A stretch of DNA of 64,000 bases from positions 186,001 through 250,000 of the forward strand of contig NZ_VOHQ01000005.1 of NCBI RefSeq assembly GCF_009192765.1, read 5' to 3'. Under the pieces are notes generated by a model. It was not told the origin of the DNA. It made no database searches and saw nothing but the letters and a program-made list of their open reading frames with translations. Both the position numbers and the translations under genes were made by a program. This DNA comes from Agriterribacter humi (GTDB lineage: Bacteria > Bacteroidota > Bacteroidia > Chitinophagales > Chitinophagaceae). How positions within the stretch are numbered: position 1 is the stretch's first letter; every line of letters starts with the position of its first letter. Below are positions 62,980-64,000 of this stretch, piece by piece.

Positions 62980-63120
62980 TTCAGGGAGCAGGTTACAGGA
63001 GAATGGGCTTGCGGGTTTGCAAACTGTCCTTGTACCTTGCAACCTGTACCCTGCAACTTGTACCTTGCAACCTGTAACCAACCATAAACTTCCAAACCAC
63101 AAACTTCAAACTTCCAACCA
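62980..63120. repeat. Longest heptamer array: inverted arms between kdsA and the HMA gene
   Basis: From 63019 to 63116 fourteen 7-nt units run without a break in register, of the types TACCTTG, CAACCTG, CAACTTG and then ACTTCAA/ACTTCCA. The left part (62980-63018) has G-rich units such as GGGAGCA and GGTTACA. GGTTACAGG at 62991-62999 is the exact reverse complement of 63071-63079. The array starts ~6 nt after the kdsA stop and ends at the stop of the opposite gene. Confidence 0.9.
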
Positions 63121-63465
63121 TCACTGGTCATCCGGTTTTTTACAGCAGGTTGGTAATTCTTTATATGAATCTTCATTCGCTTTCACGTCATCTGCATCAT
63201 AACCTACATTAGCGATCCCTGTTTTTATATTTTCAACATTGGTCCTGTCTTTGAGGTAGGTTACCGTAGTTTCTTTGCGTTTAAAATTTACGTTCACTTT
63301 TGTAATGCCTTCCTCATGTTTCATATAATCTTCAATACGTTTTTTGCATTGTTCGCATTGTACGGTGGGTGTGGCGATTTTAACCGTTACCGGTTTTTTT
63401 TGTTGCGCCGAGGCAGACCAGGCAATACCACAAACCAGGGTGACAAGCAGTACGAGTTTTTTCAT
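63121..63465 (-). CDS. Secreted heavy-metal-associated (HMA) domain protein
   Basis: 114 aa from the Met at 63465 (MKKLVLLVTLVCG...), with a signal peptide ending SASAQ. The HMA fold carries CEQCKKRIEDYM, a CxxC metal site in place of the usual MxCxxC, then ITKVNVNFKRKETTVTYL and VGYDADDVKANEDSY. A C-terminal CC pair (LPTCCKK) may add ligands. It should bind copper or a similar soft metal in the periplasm. It converges with kdsA. Confidence 0.88.
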   Translation of the reverse strand: MKKLVLLVTLVCGIAWSASAQQKKPVTVKIATPTVQCEQCKKRIEDYMKHEEGITKVNVNFKRKETTVTYLKDRTNVENIKTGIANVGYDADDVKANEDSYKELPTCCKKPDDQ

Positions 63466-63541
63466 AAAATACATTTTAATGTAAAAATATTATTGCGGAA
63501 TTATATGGTGAAAAGGTAATTGTTTTTTTCAAAACAATTTG

Positions 63542-64000
63542 TTAACCCTGCCAATGCGCCGGATCGCTGCGCCAGTTTAACAAAGTTGCTTCTTCGGCAG
63601 AGCCTACTATACCTTTATCCAATGCCAGGGATATAAGCGTTTCATAGTTGGTTAATGATTTCAAAGGCACCCCGGCTTCTGCAAAAGCGGCAGCAGCCAC
63701 ATCGAAGCCGTAAGTAAAAATAGAAACCATGCCTTCCACTTTCAATCCCTGTTCTTTAAGCACCGTGCAAACCTGCAGGCTGCTTTTGCCTGTGGAGATC
63801 AGGTCTTCCACCACCACTACCCTTTTGCCGGGTTCAAAATAACCTTCAACCTGGTTGCCCAACCCGTGTTCCTTGGGCTTGGGACGAACATATATATAAG
63901 GCAGCTTTAGCTGGTCGGCAGCCATTGCGCCCCACGCAATACCGGCGGTTGCTACACCAGCCAGCATATCCGCTTCGGGAAAGCTTTCAAATATCACATT
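63542..64000 (-). CDS. pyrE: Orotate phosphoribosyltransferase, C-terminal part (5' end outside window)
   Basis: The frame is open to the window edge; a GTG at 63997 is probably an internal Val. The visible ~152 residues have MLAGVATAGIAWGAMAA (substrate-binding loop), YVRPKPKEHGLGNQVEG (flexible loop with catalytic Lys), and VVVVEDLISTGKSSLQV, the PRPP-binding motif. The enzyme joins orotate and PRPP to make OMP in pyrimidine synthesis. About 60 N-terminal residues are missing because of the window boundary, not because of a break. Confidence 0.95.
   Translation of the reverse strand, partial: NVIFESFPEADMLAGVATAGIAWGAMAADQLKLPYIYVRPKPKEHGLGNQVEGYFEPGKRVVVVEDLISTGKSSLQVCTVLKEQGLKVEGMVSIFTYGFDVAAAAFAEAGVPLKSLTNYETLISLALDKGIVGSAEEATLLNWRSDPAHWQG

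Noticed and set aside
62980-63120. CRISPR array or phage attachment repeats
   Set aside because: Units are 7 nt, contiguous and degenerate, with no spacers, no cas genes and no integrase nearby.
1-64000. Insertion sequences, prophage or integrative element genes
   Set aside because: No transposase, integrase, relaxase or phage gene was recognised on either strand.

Overview
The window looks like a chromosomal segment of a Bacteroidota (Bacteroidetes) bacterium, most like the Chitinophagaceae. The signs are two SusC/SusD pairs, a TamB/TamL pair in which the Omp85 partner is a lipoprotein, a probable type IX secretion sorting domain on a PNGase F-like enzyme, -7 promoter elements of the TAnnTTTG type, and a near absence of Shine-Dalgarno sites. 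I see no insertion sequence, prophage, CRISPR array or rRNA. One tRNA-Pro is present. The life style suggested is degradation of plant or other complex glycans.

Layout: 1-437 is the tail of an FAD-dependent oxidoreductase, followed by a phosphotriesterase-family protein. 1637-10398 (minus) is a first polysaccharide utilisation cluster: a lipoprotein fusing a sugar-dehydrogenase-like propeller, HEAT repeats and cytochrome c, then SusC, SusD and a DUF1080 protein, with an AraC regulator pointing away at 11012. tRNA-Pro follows at 12033-12106. 12367-23220 (minus) is a run of secreted enzymes without SusC/D: sulfatase, tandem SGNH hydrolase, GH31, alpha/beta hydrolase-SGNH fusion, Gfo/Idh oxidoreductase and PNGase F. 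23362-27146 holds small proteins, a GH20-like enzyme, a DUF4382 lipoprotein and a second DUF1080 protein.

27456-35828 is envelope biogenesis (TamB, TamL, a porin-like barrel). 36006-39332 has a propeller/LamG lectin-like enzyme, a YjbR protein, a flavodoxin and a DUF3817 protein. 39499-51531 (minus) is a pectin-type cluster: GH78 rhamnosidase, SusC, SusD and three GH28-like proteins, the middle one lacking the catalytic part. 51699-55352 has an acyltransferase-like membrane protein, FolC and a TonB-like protein. 55456-61909 is a sialic-acid-like or related keto-acid catabolic cluster: AraC, sodium symporter, NanA/DapA-family lyase, predicted neuraminidase and an unrecognised multi-pass membrane protein. 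The end has KdsA, a heavy-metal-associated domain protein and the C-terminal part of PyrE.

The most striking unexplained signal is a set of about a dozen intergenic arrays of degenerate 7-nt tandem repeats. They usually start within about 20 nt of a stop codon, and in many the left half is purine-rich and the right half pyrimidine-rich, so each could fold back on itself. Other points of note are a broken 5' copy of tRNA-Pro lying just behind the tRNA promoter, and an apparent oxidative sugar-processing module inside the first SusC/D operon.
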